From the NCBI GenBank assembly GCA_018267315.1, contig JAFDYS010000033.1, positions 50,591 through 114,590 of the forward strand: 64,000 nt of DNA. Direction: 5' to 3'. The position numbers and the translations under genes are program-made. Under the pieces are notes generated by a model, which saw only the letters and a list, made by a program, of their open reading frames with translations, searched no databases and was not told the origin of the DNA. Positions within the stretch are counted from its first letter, which is position 1. Each line of letters begins with the position of its first letter. This document shows, piece by piece, positions 24,177 through 34,235 of the stretch. This DNA comes from Bacteroidota bacterium. GTDB lineage: Bacteria > Bacteroidota > Bacteroidia > Chitinophagales > UBA10324.

Positions 24177-26567
24177 TCAACGAAGCAGCAGGAAGGCGCC
24201 TTTTCTGTTCACATCATGACCGTTTCCGTCTCTGCCTGCAAATGAAAACACATACGTTCCTACTTCGGCCTGCTTGCCGTCAAACGTTCCATCCCATCCT
24301 TCATTCACTATATCAGAGAAGAAGACCATGTTGCCCCAGCGGTCAAACACTTTGAACCCGTCAAGTTCAAACGGGCCGCGCACTATGTAACTGAACAGGT
24401 CATTCTTCCCGTCATTATTCGGCGTGAATGCATTGGGAAATGATACGAGTGTTTCGTACTTCACGTGAACACTCGTGGTATCGTAATACACACAACCATG
24501 CTCTGTGGTGATCTTCACTGTGTAGTAAACCGTTGAATCGGGTGATGAGAGCGGGTTATAGACATAGGTGCTGTTCAGGTATTTCGATGGCGTCCATTCA
24601 TAGGAAGATCCCACTCCTGCATGGGCAAACAGCTGAGCCGTTTCTCCATAATAGATTTCATAGGTTTGATTGAGAGTGATTACCGGATCGGGAAATACAT
24701 CAACAAATACTGATTGCGTATCCACGCATCCGTAAATATTGGTGATCACCACCTGGTAATTATACGGTACAGGGGGAAACACGGTCGGGTTACGGCTCGA
24801 AGTATCATCAATATATTCGTTCGGCGTCCAGGCATAGAAATCACCGCCATCACCCCACAAGGTGACCGGTGCGCCTGAGCAAACCACTGTGTCACTTCCC
24901 GCAATGCCTTCCAAATTAGGAACGATGTTTACAGTCACTGAATCCTGATCGAAACACAATGCATACGTGCCTTGCATGGTCACCGTGTAGGTAGTAGTGG
25001 AAGCGGGCTCTGCAATCGGATTTGAAATTCCCGGGTTACTTAGGCCAGTAGTCGGCGACCACATATACGCAGTGCCGCCCGTTGCCACCAGTTGGGTGGA
25101 GTCGCCTTCGCATACAATTACATCAGGTCCTGCATCCGCATCAATCACATCAACCGCCACCTGAACGGTATCGTAGTTCACACAACTGCCAAGACCCACA
25201 CCCACGATAAGTGTCGTAGTGGTGGATGGGAATGCATTGGTGGAGCTACAGGTATCGCAGGAAACCAGGTTGGCAGGTATCCAGTTATAAGAATAGTAAG
25301 GACTGTAAGTTGCCGATAGATCCACAGAAGTGTTCTCACAAATGGTGGTGTCATTGGAAACTACAAACGGAAAATCATCAATGATATTAACTACAATGCT
25401 GTCATTAGGAAGTCCGCTGCAGGCATCCAATGAATAGATGACAATAGTTTCTGTTCCTTCCGGTAGTCCGTCAACGATGGAGCCGATGAAGATGGATTCC
25501 GTGGTATCGTAGGGCAGATAGATCATGGTGTCCTCAAACGCGGTGTAATCCACTCCCATCGTAGCGGTACCGCCAATCATCAACGGAACTACAACGGTGT
25601 CAACATGTGTAGAAGCCAGGTTGAAATACAACACACCCGGTTCACATCCTTCAACGATGGTGGTAACAGAGTCTCCGGGGATTAGCGGGTTCACAAAGTT
25701 TTGCGAATCGGGCAAAATGCTGAGGTGATATTGTTCCAGAAAATCCGCTTCAATGAACACTCCGGAGTCATAGATACCATCTCCTGCATCAGCAATGGCA
25801 AATTCGAGATGATAAGTCTGCCCCGCTTGCACTGCATGCTTTGCCGTCAGCACCGTGGTCATTCCATCGTATTGAATGGTGGTCGCTGATGAGGAAGTGG
25901 GGCAATTGTATGATGCCGCGCAGTACGAGTTGAATGGATCATTGCAAACGTAGTAAGTCCCATTGCCGATGGTACAGTTGATACTGCTGATGGTAACCGG
26001 ATACGGTGTGCCGGGAATGGTAGCAAGATTGACCTGTCCTACGATTCCCGGGCCGCTAAGCCACAGAGCAAATACATCATTGTACGATGTGCCCACCCAT
26101 TCGGGATATTCTTCAGATGCAAAAACGTAATTGAATTTAAGTGTATCCGTGTTCAGCAATACGTCAAAATCCAGCACCGCCGCATTAAAGGTATTCTGTC
26201 CGCAGAGCGCCTGAAGCAATGCATTTCCGGGACATCCATTATCCGTACCCTGGCTTCCGGTATTGTTCGGACCAACAGCAAGGGTTGCATTTCCGGAACT
26301 GATAAGCACGCCACTGTCAATACCCAGGTTTGTATTCACCGCATTGAAAAAACCAGCCGATGTGCCGCAAGATGAGAAAGTGATATTTGAAGCTGCGCTA
26401 CCGCATCCAAGCAACTGGGCCACCATATCCTGTGCCGTTACCGGTGTAGTGACTATCAATTGCGCCCTGGTATCGCAAACACCTACTGCGAGTAAAAAGG
26501 AAACAAACAGCAGAAATTTCGCTGATTTGAGAAAGCCCGCATGAAATCGAGTGTAAATATTCATCAT
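24177..26567 (-). CDS. Choice-of-anchor-L surface protein with T9SS type B (gliding) sorting domain, second copy
   Basis: 796 residues. A signal peptide lies at ~15-36 (AKFLLFVSFLLAVGVCDTRAQ). Residues ~38-275 form a choice-of-anchor-L domain (NLGIDSGVLISSGNATLAVG, FNYVFASEEYPEWVGTSYND, ALWLSGPGI). A Calx-beta-like domain follows (VDYTAFEDTMIYLPYDTT, DGLPEGTETIVIYS), then three Ig-like repeats with the pattern C-xGxxVxL-xA-G-xYxWxPxxYL. The last ~85 residues are a type B sorting domain (FPNAFTPNNDGKNDLFSYIV, FDRWGNMVFFS, GWDGTFDGKQAEVGTYVF), also called gliding-motility-associated C-terminal domain. Such proteins are exported by the T9SS and are typically adhesins. It is the second gene of a probable four-gene unit ending in PorP/SprF and OmpA genes. 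Confidence 0.9.
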   Translation of the reverse strand: MMNIYTRFHAGFLKSAKFLLFVSFLLAVGVCDTRAQLIVTTPVTAQDMVAQLLGCGSAASNITFSSCGTSAGFFNAVNTNLGIDSGVLISSGNATLAVGPNNTGSQGTDNGCPGNALLQALCGQNTFNAAVLDFDVLLNTDTLKFNYVFASEEYPEWVGTSYNDVFALWLSGPGIVGQVNLATIPGTPYPVTISSINCTIGNGTYYVCNDPFNSYCAASYNCPTSSSATTIQYDGMTTVLTAKHAVQAGQTYHLEFAIADAGDGIYDSGVFIEADFLEQYHLSILPDSQNFVNPLIPGDSVTTIVEGCEPGVLYFNLASTHVDTVVVPLMIGGTATMGVDYTAFEDTMIYLPYDTTESIFIGSIVDGLPEGTETIVIYSLDACSGLPNDSIVVNIIDDFPFVVSNDTTICENTSVDLSATYSPYYSYNWIPANLVSCDTCSSTNAFPSTTTTLIVGVGLGSCVNYDTVQVAVDVIDADAGPDVIVCEGDSTQLVATGGTAYMWSPTTGLSNPGISNPIAEPASTTTYTVTMQGTYALCFDQDSVTVNIVPNLEGIAGSDTVVCSGAPVTLWGDGGDFYAWTPNEYIDDTSSRNPTVFPPVPYNYQVVITNIYGCVDTQSVFVDVFPDPVITLNQTYEIYYGETAQLFAHAGVGSSYEWTPSKYLNSTYVYNPLSSPDSTVYYTVKITTEHGCVYYDTTSVHVKYETLVSFPNAFTPNNDGKNDLFSYIVRGPFELDGFKVFDRWGNMVFFSDIVNEGWDGTFDGKQAEVGTYVFSFAGRDGNGHDVNRKGAFLLLR

Positions 26568-26660
26568 CAGGTTGACGTATTCGTTGAACTGCCTATTACT
26601 TTCCTTCCCTCACTAATCCGCTATGAAAATAAGAATTAATCCGCTGATATCCCTAATATC

Positions 26661-28988
26661 TTATCTGACCAATGTCACGCTTCCGTTTCCGTTGATACTT
26701 CTGCCATCATGGTCGGTTCCCGCATAAGTATAAACATACACGCCTACCGGCTGCTCCTTGCCCTTATACGTACCATCCCACCCGTTGTTTACATCCGTGG
26801 TTTCAAAAACTAATTCACCCCAGCGATTGTAAACATAGAAATGATTCAGATCGAAAATACCTCTCACCAGCAGGTGCAGAATATCATTGTGTCCGTCGCT
26901 GTTTGGCGAAAATGCGGATGGTATTGCTACGAGCGCATCCCACCTTACATAGATGGTGACCGAGTCGGTAGTCTGGCAACCATCAGCAGAGGTTACGGTT
27001 ACGTAATACGTGATTGTATCCTGCGGCAGCACACTGGTAGGGAACGGACTGTTGGGATCACTGAGATATGTTGGCGGAACCCATTGATAACTCACACCGC
27101 CGGATGCTTCGAGGTCCACGCTATTGCCCAGGTAGATAGTGGTATCACTGCTTACAACTACATCCGGAGTGTTGTAAACATTAATTGTCACATTCTCCGT
27201 ATCTGTACAGCCGAACTCGTTTTCAACCAGTACCGTAAATGTAGTTGTGTTAAACACCACGGCAAAAGGATTCGGTGAACTGGGATCACTCAACCCATCG
27301 GATGGTGACCAGGAATAATTCACGCCGCCTGATGAATTAAGTTGAACGGTATCTCCCGGGCATATGGTGACATCATCCGAGGCCGTGGCAACAGGATTGG
27401 GATTCACCACCACTGTGATGGTATCGGATGTAGTGAAGCAGCCGTTAATACCTGTTACCACGTAGGTAGTGGTCGAAGGTGGTGATGCCACCGGGTTCGC
27501 ACAATCCGTGCAGCTGAGTCCCACGGGCGGGAACCATGTGTATGAGTTTCCGTTAACGGCATTCAATTGTATGGAGCCCCCGCTGCATATCGCCACATCA
27601 GGTCCCGCTACAACGGGCAACGGGTTATCCACTATCACAGTGACGGTTGATGTAGCCGTACAGCCCGCAACCGTAATGGTAACCGTGTAAGTAGTAGTAA
27701 CTAATGGTGTTGCCACGGGATTTTGACATGTATTACAATTCAACCCGGAACCCGGAGCCCAGAACCATGATTGCGCTCCATTCGATGAAAGCTGAACGTC
27801 CTGCCCGATACAAATGGCGGTATCAGGTTCTGCAACGGCAATCAGTGTGTCAAGAATGACCATGGTCGCACTGTCATAAGGAACCGGTGAGCAAGGAAGA
27901 TACAGATACAGCACTACGGTTTCAAAACCTTCCGGGAACCCATCGTTGAATGAATTAATGGTCAGCGAAACACTGGTGTCGCCGGGAAGTACCATTAAGC
28001 TGTCAGGAATTTGAGAGTAGTCCGTTCCGTTGATAGCCGTACCGGCAATCTCATAGTAAATGAATGATGTGTCTGAAGGCGGATTAGTAATTACAAAGTT
28101 GAACTGGCCGGTAAAGCATCCTTCCACAATGGCCGGTGTGGATGAATTGGGATCGAGGTACCCGGTATTCACACTCACTGAAGTGCCGGATGAAGATAGA
28201 CTTCCTCCCTGAATCAACACTCCGGAATCAAGCACGTGATCCGATGCATCAGCCACCGCCAGTTTCAGGTGATACGTTTCACAGGGCTGCACGGCCACCT
28301 TGGCGGTAAGCACAGTGGTAAATCCATCATACTCCACAGAGGTGGTGTTGGGGTCATCAGGGCAATCATAACTGCCGGGGCACAAGAAGTTGTATGGATC
28401 ATTGCAGATGTAATACACCGATCCATTCAGACAATTCACGGTATTGATAGCAACCGGCGTGGAGGTTCCCGGAACCAGGGCAATGTTTTGTTCTCCTATT
28501 ATACCCGGTCCGCTAATGAGAAAAGCGAAGATGTCATTAAAAGGAGAGTTTACGAATTCGGAATATTCATCAGATCCGAACACATAATTGAATTTGAGTG
28601 AATCACCGGTGGTTTGCAGATCGAATTCGAGCACGCAGGCATCATACGTGGTAAATCCGGAAAGTGCATCCAGGTCCGGATCGCCCGATGCTTGAAAATC
28701 GGTGGTGATTCCTCCCTCTAAATTGGGACCTACAGCATTCGTTATGTCGCCCGAAGCCAGAATGATTCCGTCATTCATCCCCACGTTAGCATCTGTTCCG
28801 TCAAACGAACCCCAGCCGCCATCAGGACAATTGAGTTGAACATTAGAGATGGTTACGCCGCCGCCTACCAGAGACTGAGCCAATTCTTCCGCACTTCCGA
28901 CCGTTTCAACCACCAACTGTGCCTTGGCATCCCATCCGCCCACACATATAAAGAGGGCTAAAAGAAATGAGTAAATAAAGTGCTTCAT
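26661..28988 (-). CDS. Choice-of-anchor-L surface protein with T9SS type B (gliding) sorting domain, first copy
   Basis: 775 residues, with a signal peptide (MKHFIYSFLLALFICVGGWD). The domain order equals that of the next gene: choice-of-anchor L at ~25-270 (NVGMNDGIILASGDITNAVG, FNYVFGSDEYSEFVNSPFND), a Calx-beta-like domain (GTAINGTDYSQIPDSLMVLP, DGFPEGFETVVLYL), four Ig-like repeats (AGPDVAICSGGSIQLNAVNG and relatives), and a type B sorting domain (IPSAFSPNSDGHNDILHLLV, YNRWGELVFETTD, GWDGTYKGKEQPVGVYVY). It is paralogous to the gene at 24177. A weak promoter candidate lies upstream on the minus strand: TTTG at 29043-29046, 19 bases, then TTACTTTC at 29016-29023. It is thus the probable first gene of the unit. 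Confidence 0.9.
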   Translation of the reverse strand: MKHFIYSFLLALFICVGGWDAKAQLVVETVGSAEELAQSLVGGGVTISNVQLNCPDGGWGSFDGTDANVGMNDGIILASGDITNAVGPNLEGGITTDFQASGDPDLDALSGFTTYDACVLEFDLQTTGDSLKFNYVFGSDEYSEFVNSPFNDIFAFLISGPGIIGEQNIALVPGTSTPVAINTVNCLNGSVYYICNDPYNFLCPGSYDCPDDPNTTSVEYDGFTTVLTAKVAVQPCETYHLKLAVADASDHVLDSGVLIQGGSLSSSGTSVSVNTGYLDPNSSTPAIVEGCFTGQFNFVITNPPSDTSFIYYEIAGTAINGTDYSQIPDSLMVLPGDTSVSLTINSFNDGFPEGFETVVLYLYLPCSPVPYDSATMVILDTLIAVAEPDTAICIGQDVQLSSNGAQSWFWAPGSGLNCNTCQNPVATPLVTTTYTVTITVAGCTATSTVTVIVDNPLPVVAGPDVAICSGGSIQLNAVNGNSYTWFPPVGLSCTDCANPVASPPSTTTYVVTGINGCFTTSDTITVVVNPNPVATASDDVTICPGDTVQLNSSGGVNYSWSPSDGLSDPSSPNPFAVVFNTTTFTVLVENEFGCTDTENVTINVYNTPDVVVSSDTTIYLGNSVDLEASGGVSYQWVPPTYLSDPNSPFPTSVLPQDTITYYVTVTSADGCQTTDSVTIYVRWDALVAIPSAFSPNSDGHNDILHLLVRGIFDLNHFYVYNRWGELVFETTDVNNGWDGTYKGKEQPVGVYVYTYAGTDHDGRSINGNGSVTLVR

Positions 28989-29104
28989 GAAATGATTTTG
29001 GTGAAAAGAGATTTCGAAAGTAAGAACATGTGTTTAAAGAGACAAAATTTCCCACCTCAAATCTTCAACATTGTTGTTAAGTGGTGAGAGAAAGCCGACA
29101 AAAG

Positions 29105-30583
29105 TCACTTTTTCACAGACGAAATTGCCGACCGAAATGCTGCATTTATCTCAGGCGAAATCTTCAGGTAAATCAGTGGTAACACGAACAGGACGGCAAT
29201 GATGGCAGAGCGGTAAATCGAATCAACCCAAACATGGCCGGTGGATGGCAACACCATTCCCACCCCAAAACAAATTAACAATAATAAGGCGCCCTTACCG
29301 GATGCCCATTCAAACGGTTGCAACCGGTACTCGTAGTAGAGAAATACCATGCGCAGCGTGTTAAATAAAAAAACGGAAACCGCCGTAGCAATTGCGGCAC
29401 CCATGATGCCATAAACAGGTATGAGCCAGAAATTCATTGCCGTGCTGATCACAATAAGCAGTAAATTGGTGAAGAGATTGACCTTGACATGTTTTGAGGT
29501 ATTGATGATTTCACCATTGATTCCCGTAGCCATGTCAAACAACTTGCCCAGACCAATCATAAAGATCACGGGCTTGGCTCCCGAATAATCTTTGGGAATA
29601 AAACTCAGGAGCAGATCTATGTTGAACCAAATGAGCAGAAAAATAAACCCTCCGATGATGAGTTGATTGAGCGCCGTTTGCATATAAAGCTTCTGTATGC
29701 GCTCCCTGTCGTTTTCCTTCCAGGCATCGGCTACAATGGATGCAGCCACCATATTCATATTACGGGCCGGAATCTGTACAATGGTTCCGATGAAGAAAGC
29801 AATGGAATAAACGGCCGTGTTATCGAGGTTAAGCAGGTAACCCAAAAGAATTACATCAATGTTTTGCGTATAAATGGCCGCGCTTACTGCCGCAAAAGTG
29901 ATGAAGCTGTATCGTAAAATCTGGTTGAGCGGCACCTTGTGTTCCAGGTGAATTCCGGAGAAAAAGAAAAATTCCTTCAGCCACAACACATACCCGGTCA
30001 GCAGCAACAACTGCAGCAGGTAGCTGCCGACGAATAAGGCGATCATCCATTGAAACGAAATCCATTTCATATAGAAAAGGAACACCGCTACTGTTTGTGC
30101 CACACGCAATACCACTTCCCTGAAAAAAACCGGGATGGGAAGTTTGAGCAAGGCGCGCGAATAATAAAAGAGCAACTCCGTAAGCACCATGAAAAGCGCC
30201 AGCGGAAAGATCCAGCTGAAGTTGGATGCGAAGAGCGGCGCCCGTTTGCCGTAAAGCTGTTCAACCGGTATTTGAAAAATGAAGACGATCATGCCCACTG
30301 TCATGAACCCCGCCATCACCAAAAGGAGCATGAGCGCCGGAAAACCATGATGTTTCTTCGCTTTGTTTCTGAAAAACGGAAAGAACCGGATGAGGGCGAA
30401 AGGGGCGCCGAGCAACGCTGCCTGCGAGAAGAGAATCGCCACAGCAATCAATACCCGCGTGAGCCCCAGTTGTTCCTGCGTGAGCCATCGCGGAAAAAGA
30501 ATCATGAGATTGAAGGCGCCGATGGCCGTGCCGAGGTAGGTGGCAATGGATGCTTTGATACTCTGGCGCCGGATGATGCCCAT
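29105..30583 (-). CDS. Polysaccharide flippase (Wzx/MOP superfamily)
   Basis: The ATG at 30581-30583 is chosen because it gives the standard N-terminus MGIIRRQSIKASIATYLGTA directly before TM1; the open frame reaches 30649. The protein has 492 residues and about 12-14 TM helices. Characteristic are the amphipathic N-terminus with IATYLGTAIGAFNLMILFPR, the central NIDVILLGYLLNLDNTAVYS segment and DLLLSFIPKDYSGAKPVIFM. Members flip lipid-linked oligosaccharides across the inner membrane during O-antigen, capsule or exopolysaccharide synthesis. Glycosyltransferase and methyltransferase genes follow within 7 kb, which supports a role in surface-glycan export. Confidence 0.9.
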   Translation of the reverse strand: MGIIRRQSIKASIATYLGTAIGAFNLMILFPRWLTQEQLGLTRVLIAVAILFSQAALLGAPFALIRFFPFFRNKAKKHHGFPALMLLLVMAGFMTVGMIVFIFQIPVEQLYGKRAPLFASNFSWIFPLALFMVLTELLFYYSRALLKLPIPVFFREVVLRVAQTVAVFLFYMKWISFQWMIALFVGSYLLQLLLLTGYVLWLKEFFFFSGIHLEHKVPLNQILRYSFITFAAVSAAIYTQNIDVILLGYLLNLDNTAVYSIAFFIGTIVQIPARNMNMVAASIVADAWKENDRERIQKLYMQTALNQLIIGGFIFLLIWFNIDLLLSFIPKDYSGAKPVIFMIGLGKLFDMATGINGEIINTSKHVKVNLFTNLLLIVISTAMNFWLIPVYGIMGAAIATAVSVFLFNTLRMVFLYYEYRLQPFEWASGKGALLLLICFGVGMVLPSTGHVWVDSIYRSAIIAVLFVLPLIYLKISPEINAAFRSAISSVKK

Positions 30584-30823
30584 GGAATGGGAACGAATGT
30601 AATTTCTATTTATGCAGAAGCAGCATTTGCCAATAGACAAATGATCCACATAAAAAAAAGTTGGCGACTGTCTTGAAATTCAGATTTGCTTAGTGCCGAT
30701 TTCAAACTAAGCGTAAACCAAGTCCATTAGCAACAAGTGAATGCTTCTGGCAGACTCAGCGATATTACTGTAATGACTTTTAAGACTAGGCCAACTTTGC
30801 AGTTGTAATCCGGTTCCCGGTTT

Positions 30824-31747
30824 CTAATTCACAAGAAGTTCTCCACGTTCAGCAACCAACCCATCAACAATTACCATGAATCTGTACACTCCCGGGTTGA
30901 GGCCTCGGGCATCAAATTCAGCCGTTTTCATTCCGGATACATCTTGTGTTGATACAACTTGGCCCAGCATATTTACTACCAGCATGTGAGCTTTTGAAGC
31001 AGAGAAGTCGTTATTGAATTCGATTGTCGTTTTCAAATGAAACGGATTCGGGTAGATCAAGCTTTCAGAAACCTGACTCTTTATTTCCTGAGCTGAAGTA
31101 AGCCCTTCATTCTGCAACGTGATTCTTAAATGCGGCTTCAAGTCGTCTGACGGTGCACCATCTTTTGACCAAAATGCCATTGCCCGGGTCGGTTCTTCAT
31201 TTCGCAGGCGAATCCGAATTCCAAAACTGTGTTCAGGATCATTAATCATATCCTGAACCATGGCTGTAACGTTGATATCAGTATAATCCTCATCCACGCT
31301 GGTGCTCCACTGAAGATGCGCCCGGTGCATGGTGGTGGCCAGAGGTTGTGTGTTATAGGTCACGGTGTATTCATCCCAATCCGTGGTGATTCTTTCCAGG
31401 TAACATGCATTGTGTCCAAGATCACCCACCGATGCTGCATCTCCTGCACCGAATGGGCCGCAGCCAAATAGGTCAAGACGGGCATCAGCTATTACTGTAC
31501 CTGGGGGTAGCATGGAAAGGTCAAATGCCATAATTCCCATTCCGGCATTCTCACCTCCCGATGCACCGGGTTGCGAGAAGCCGCTGTAATGAATGGCATT
31601 CCCATAGTTTGTGTTCGCACTATTGTAATTGTCATGAAAGCCGATGGATGCATCTTTCGATGGGGTGAGCACAAATGTTTGTCCGTGGCTTCGTTGCGAT
31701 GAAATCATAGAGCCAATAGCGATGAGTGAAAAAGTAAAAAGTTTCAT
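30824..31747 (-). CDS. DNRLRE-domain protein with T9SS type A sorting domain
   Basis: 307 residues, with a signal peptide (MKLFTFSLIAIGSMISSQ). One DNRLRE-type beta-sandwich spans ~25-210 (KDASIGFHDNYNSANTNYGN, MAFDLSMLPPGTVIADARLD, YLERITTDWDEYTVTYNTQP, YTDINVTAMVQDMINDPEHS, FGIRIRLRNEEPTRAMAFWS). A type A sorting domain closes it (IYPNPFHLKTTIEF, GLNPGVYRFMV). DNRLRE domains occur in large secreted proteins, including carbohydrate-binding and lyase families. This single-domain version has no partner domain, so its task is unknown. It is closely related to the two-domain protein encoded just upstream on the same strand. Confidence 0.87.
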   Translation of the reverse strand: MKLFTFSLIAIGSMISSQRSHGQTFVLTPSKDASIGFHDNYNSANTNYGNAIHYSGFSQPGASGGENAGMGIMAFDLSMLPPGTVIADARLDLFGCGPFGAGDAASVGDLGHNACYLERITTDWDEYTVTYNTQPLATTMHRAHLQWSTSVDEDYTDINVTAMVQDMINDPEHSFGIRIRLRNEEPTRAMAFWSKDGAPSDDLKPHLRITLQNEGLTSAQEIKSQVSESLIYPNPFHLKTTIEFNNDFSASKAHMLVVNMLGQVVSTQDVSGMKTAEFDARGLNPGVYRFMVIVDGLVAERGELLVN

Positions 31748-31872
31748 GATGTATTGGGTTTTAGTTAGAAATAAATGTTCGATTTGTGAATGATTAATTT
31801 ATATTCATAACGCCGAATAAATATTTACAAAATCAAACCCAGCCGGATCATCCGTGTAACAAGGATTTCATC

Positions 31873-33378
31873 TCATCTGCTGATCACCAGTACAGAACCT
31901 CTTTTGCTTACCCCATCATCTAATCTAAGGTTGTAAACGCCTGTGGGAATGCCGGACACATTCAATGAAACTTCTTCACCGGACTTAACTTTCAAAGCAA
32001 GAATATTATTTCCCAGAATATCAGAAACAAAAATGTTCAACTGCTTGCCACGCAAATTTTCAGGGATCGTTATTGTAGTGAGATCAAATGCCGGGTTCGG
32101 GTTTATGCGCAAAGAAGACTGATCGGGTGAGGTGGATATAATGCCGCTCAACTTGCTGCAAGTACTAACCGTGAGCACAGGAAACTTTGCTGAATCAATG
32201 TAATCCGTTGAACAAAAGAATAAGCCGCGCGTGGGATCTTCAGTTACCAATCGCATGCTGAATCCAAAACTACTGAGCGGATTATCAATCATATCCTGCA
32301 CCAATTGAGTGACGTTGATTCCAGGATAATCCTGTATCACGTTCGAACTCTGAGGCAGCATAACACTGTTGACTGAGGTTACACTCGGTTTGGTATTCCA
32401 TGTTACTACATCAGCGTCCCACGATTGTGTGATGCGTTCAAGATAACATTCATCATCCCCGATATCACCCACTGAGGTGGCATCGCCGGCATTATTTGTA
32501 GCGCCCCGGCCGTACAGATCAAGTGTCGCGGAACTAATGAGCATGCCGGGAGGCAATGATGAGAGGTCAAATTGCATGAGTGAATGAGCGGCATTCTCTC
32601 CTCCCGAAGCACCCGGCTGGGAAAAGGCGCCGTAGTAATCTGCCGTTCCGTAGTTGGTGTTTTCACTGTCATAATTGTCATGAAAACCGACAACTGCATC
32701 CTGCACAACATGGAATGTAAAAACAGTTGGAGTTGAACAGGGGGTATAGGTGATCTTCAGCGTGGGATGTTTCGACTCATCACTGTAATCCGTTGAACAG
32801 AAAAATAAGCCACGGGTAGGATCTTCTGTCACCAGCCGGATGCTGAATCCATAACTGTTCGATGGATCATTGATCATATCCGCAACCAACCCGGAAACAT
32901 CAATATCGGTGTAGTCCTGAATGATATTACTGCTCTGCGGCAGTGTGACACTGCTTTGCGAAGTAGTTGAGGGCTGGGTGTTCCAGGTAACCACATTCCA
33001 TTGCCATGCCGATATGATTCGCTCGAGGTAGCAAGGGTTATCCCCGATGTTGCCCACCGAAGTGGCGTCACCAGAATTGTTGGTTGCACCTCGTCCGTAT
33101 AAAGTCAGCGTTGCGGAATTAATAGTTGAACCTGCAGGGATGTCACTCAAATCAAAATCCATGAGTGAATGAGCTGCATTCTCTCCTCCCGAAGCACCCG
33201 GCTGGGAAAATGCGCCATAGTAATCGGCATTGCCGTAGTTGGTGTTTGCACTGTTGTAATTGTCATGAAACCCAATTACGGCATCCTGGTCCGGATGGAG
33301 GGTGATGCTAACTTGTCCGATCGCCGTTGAAAAAATGAATACTAAAATCAGGGCGCTAAGCAAGATAAAGGTTTTCAT
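31873..33378 (-). CDS. Double DNRLRE-domain protein with T9SS type A sorting domain
   Basis: 501 residues: a signal peptide (MKTFILLSALILVFIFSTAI), two DNRLRE domains (~25-210 and ~215-400), and a type A sorting domain (INPNPAFDLTTITI, GIPTGVYNLRL). The two domains are nearly the same: both contain VGFHDNYxSxNTNYGxADYY, SQPGASGGENAAHSLM and DPTRGLFFCSTDY. The DNA of the two copies is also closely alike (for example around 32570-32690 and 33160-33280), so the duplication is recent or maintained by gene conversion. It is paralogous to the 30824 gene. Function is unknown; a surface-exposed structural or sugar-binding role is an inference. Confidence 0.87.
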   Translation of the reverse strand: MKTFILLSALILVFIFSTAIGQVSITLHPDQDAVIGFHDNYNSANTNYGNADYYGAFSQPGASGGENAAHSLMDFDLSDIPAGSTINSATLTLYGRGATNNSGDATSVGNIGDNPCYLERIISAWQWNVVTWNTQPSTTSQSSVTLPQSSNIIQDYTDIDVSGLVADMINDPSNSYGFSIRLVTEDPTRGLFFCSTDYSDESKHPTLKITYTPCSTPTVFTFHVVQDAVVGFHDNYDSENTNYGTADYYGAFSQPGASGGENAAHSLMQFDLSSLPPGMLISSATLDLYGRGATNNAGDATSVGDIGDDECYLERITQSWDADVVTWNTKPSVTSVNSVMLPQSSNVIQDYPGINVTQLVQDMIDNPLSSFGFSMRLVTEDPTRGLFFCSTDYIDSAKFPVLTVSTCSKLSGIISTSPDQSSLRINPNPAFDLTTITIPENLRGKQLNIFVSDILGNNILALKVKSGEEVSLNVSGIPTGVYNLRLDDGVSKRGSVLVISR

Positions 33379-33569
33379 GCTAATGGAGTTTTGTCATGTA
33401 AATATACCCTTTCTCTCTTAGGGCACCCCTGTTTCAAGTAGAAATTTAGCCGTGCTACGAACAAACTATTTACATCCGGATTGATTAAAAAAACAATTTA
33501 ATACTTCCGCAGATGGCATTGAAGTTTTTGCGAGAGATTATCGAATCAGATGAACAAGTTGCATGAAAG

Positions 33570-34235
33570 TCAAAATTCCTTTATCGCCAGAAGTTGATAT
33601 GCCTGGTCAGGTTTGGCCATCACAAATAATTCTGTAATGTCAGAAATGAAATTCCAAAATGGCACAGGTTTATATTTAACCTTTGCATACTGCCCCCGAA
33701 GACTCTTATACCCATTCACTCCAATTACTTTATATCCCCGCTTTCGAAATTCATCAGCATTCCATCCTGACAGATGCACCTGCCAGGGATTACTGAACCG
33801 GTCGCCCTGCTCCACAAACCCATTGGGAGTAAACACGATCACTTTCTTTCTGGCAAGTCGTTCCATTTTCTCCAATAATTGAAAACCATCTTCTTTTTTC
33901 TGATGCTCGATCACATCGAGTGCGAGCACACAATCAAAAGATTTAGGATCAAAATTCTTATCAATTTCAAGCACATTCATCTGATAATATTCACGGTGTA
34001 TTCCTTTTTGCCTGCTGGCCTCAATACTCGGAGCAAAGGCATCTACTCCCACGCAATAAATCTTCTTCGAAAATGTATGAACGGGCGAATTGCTGCCGCA
34101 ACCCACATCCAATAAATTCTTCAGTCCCGCACATTCTTTTTCAATGATGACATCGTATTTCGAAAACCAGGTTTTATACGTACGTCTGAATATGCGCTTT
34201 AGGTAGGATACGGATGTGCTCAACGGTTCTTTCAA
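33570..34235 (-). CDS. Class I SAM-dependent methyltransferase
   Basis: 221 residues from a TTG start (34233-34235); no closer ATG or GTG precedes the domain. The Rossmann fold shows motif I (NLLDVGCGSNSPV), an acidic strand-2 loop (YCVGVDAFAPSIEASRQ), motif II (FDCVLALDVIEHQKKEDGF) and post-motif KKVIVFTPNGFVEQG, typical of the Methyltransf_11/23 group. The substrate cannot be told. It lies in a run of glycan genes (flippase, GT2, GT4) on the same strand, so a polysaccharide-modifying role is plausible. Confidence 0.82.
   Translation of the reverse strand: MKEPLSTSVSYLKRIFRRTYKTWFSKYDVIIEKECAGLKNLLDVGCGSNSPVHTFSKKIYCVGVDAFAPSIEASRQKGIHREYYQMNVLEIDKNFDPKSFDCVLALDVIEHQKKEDGFQLLEKMERLARKKVIVFTPNGFVEQGDRFSNPWQVHLSGWNADEFRKRGYKVIGVNGYKSLRGQYAKVKYKPVPFWNFISDITELFVMAKPDQAYQLLAIKEF

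Noticed and set aside
30050..30676. Plus-strand open frame (208 codons) opposite the flippase
   Set aside because: Charged, repetitive text typical of the antisense of a membrane protein; no start signal or homology pattern.
30688..30712. Inverted repeat GCTTAGT/ACTAAGC between the flippase and DNRLRE genes
   Set aside because: A seven-base AT-rich stem without a T run on the useful side; too weak to call a terminator or operator.
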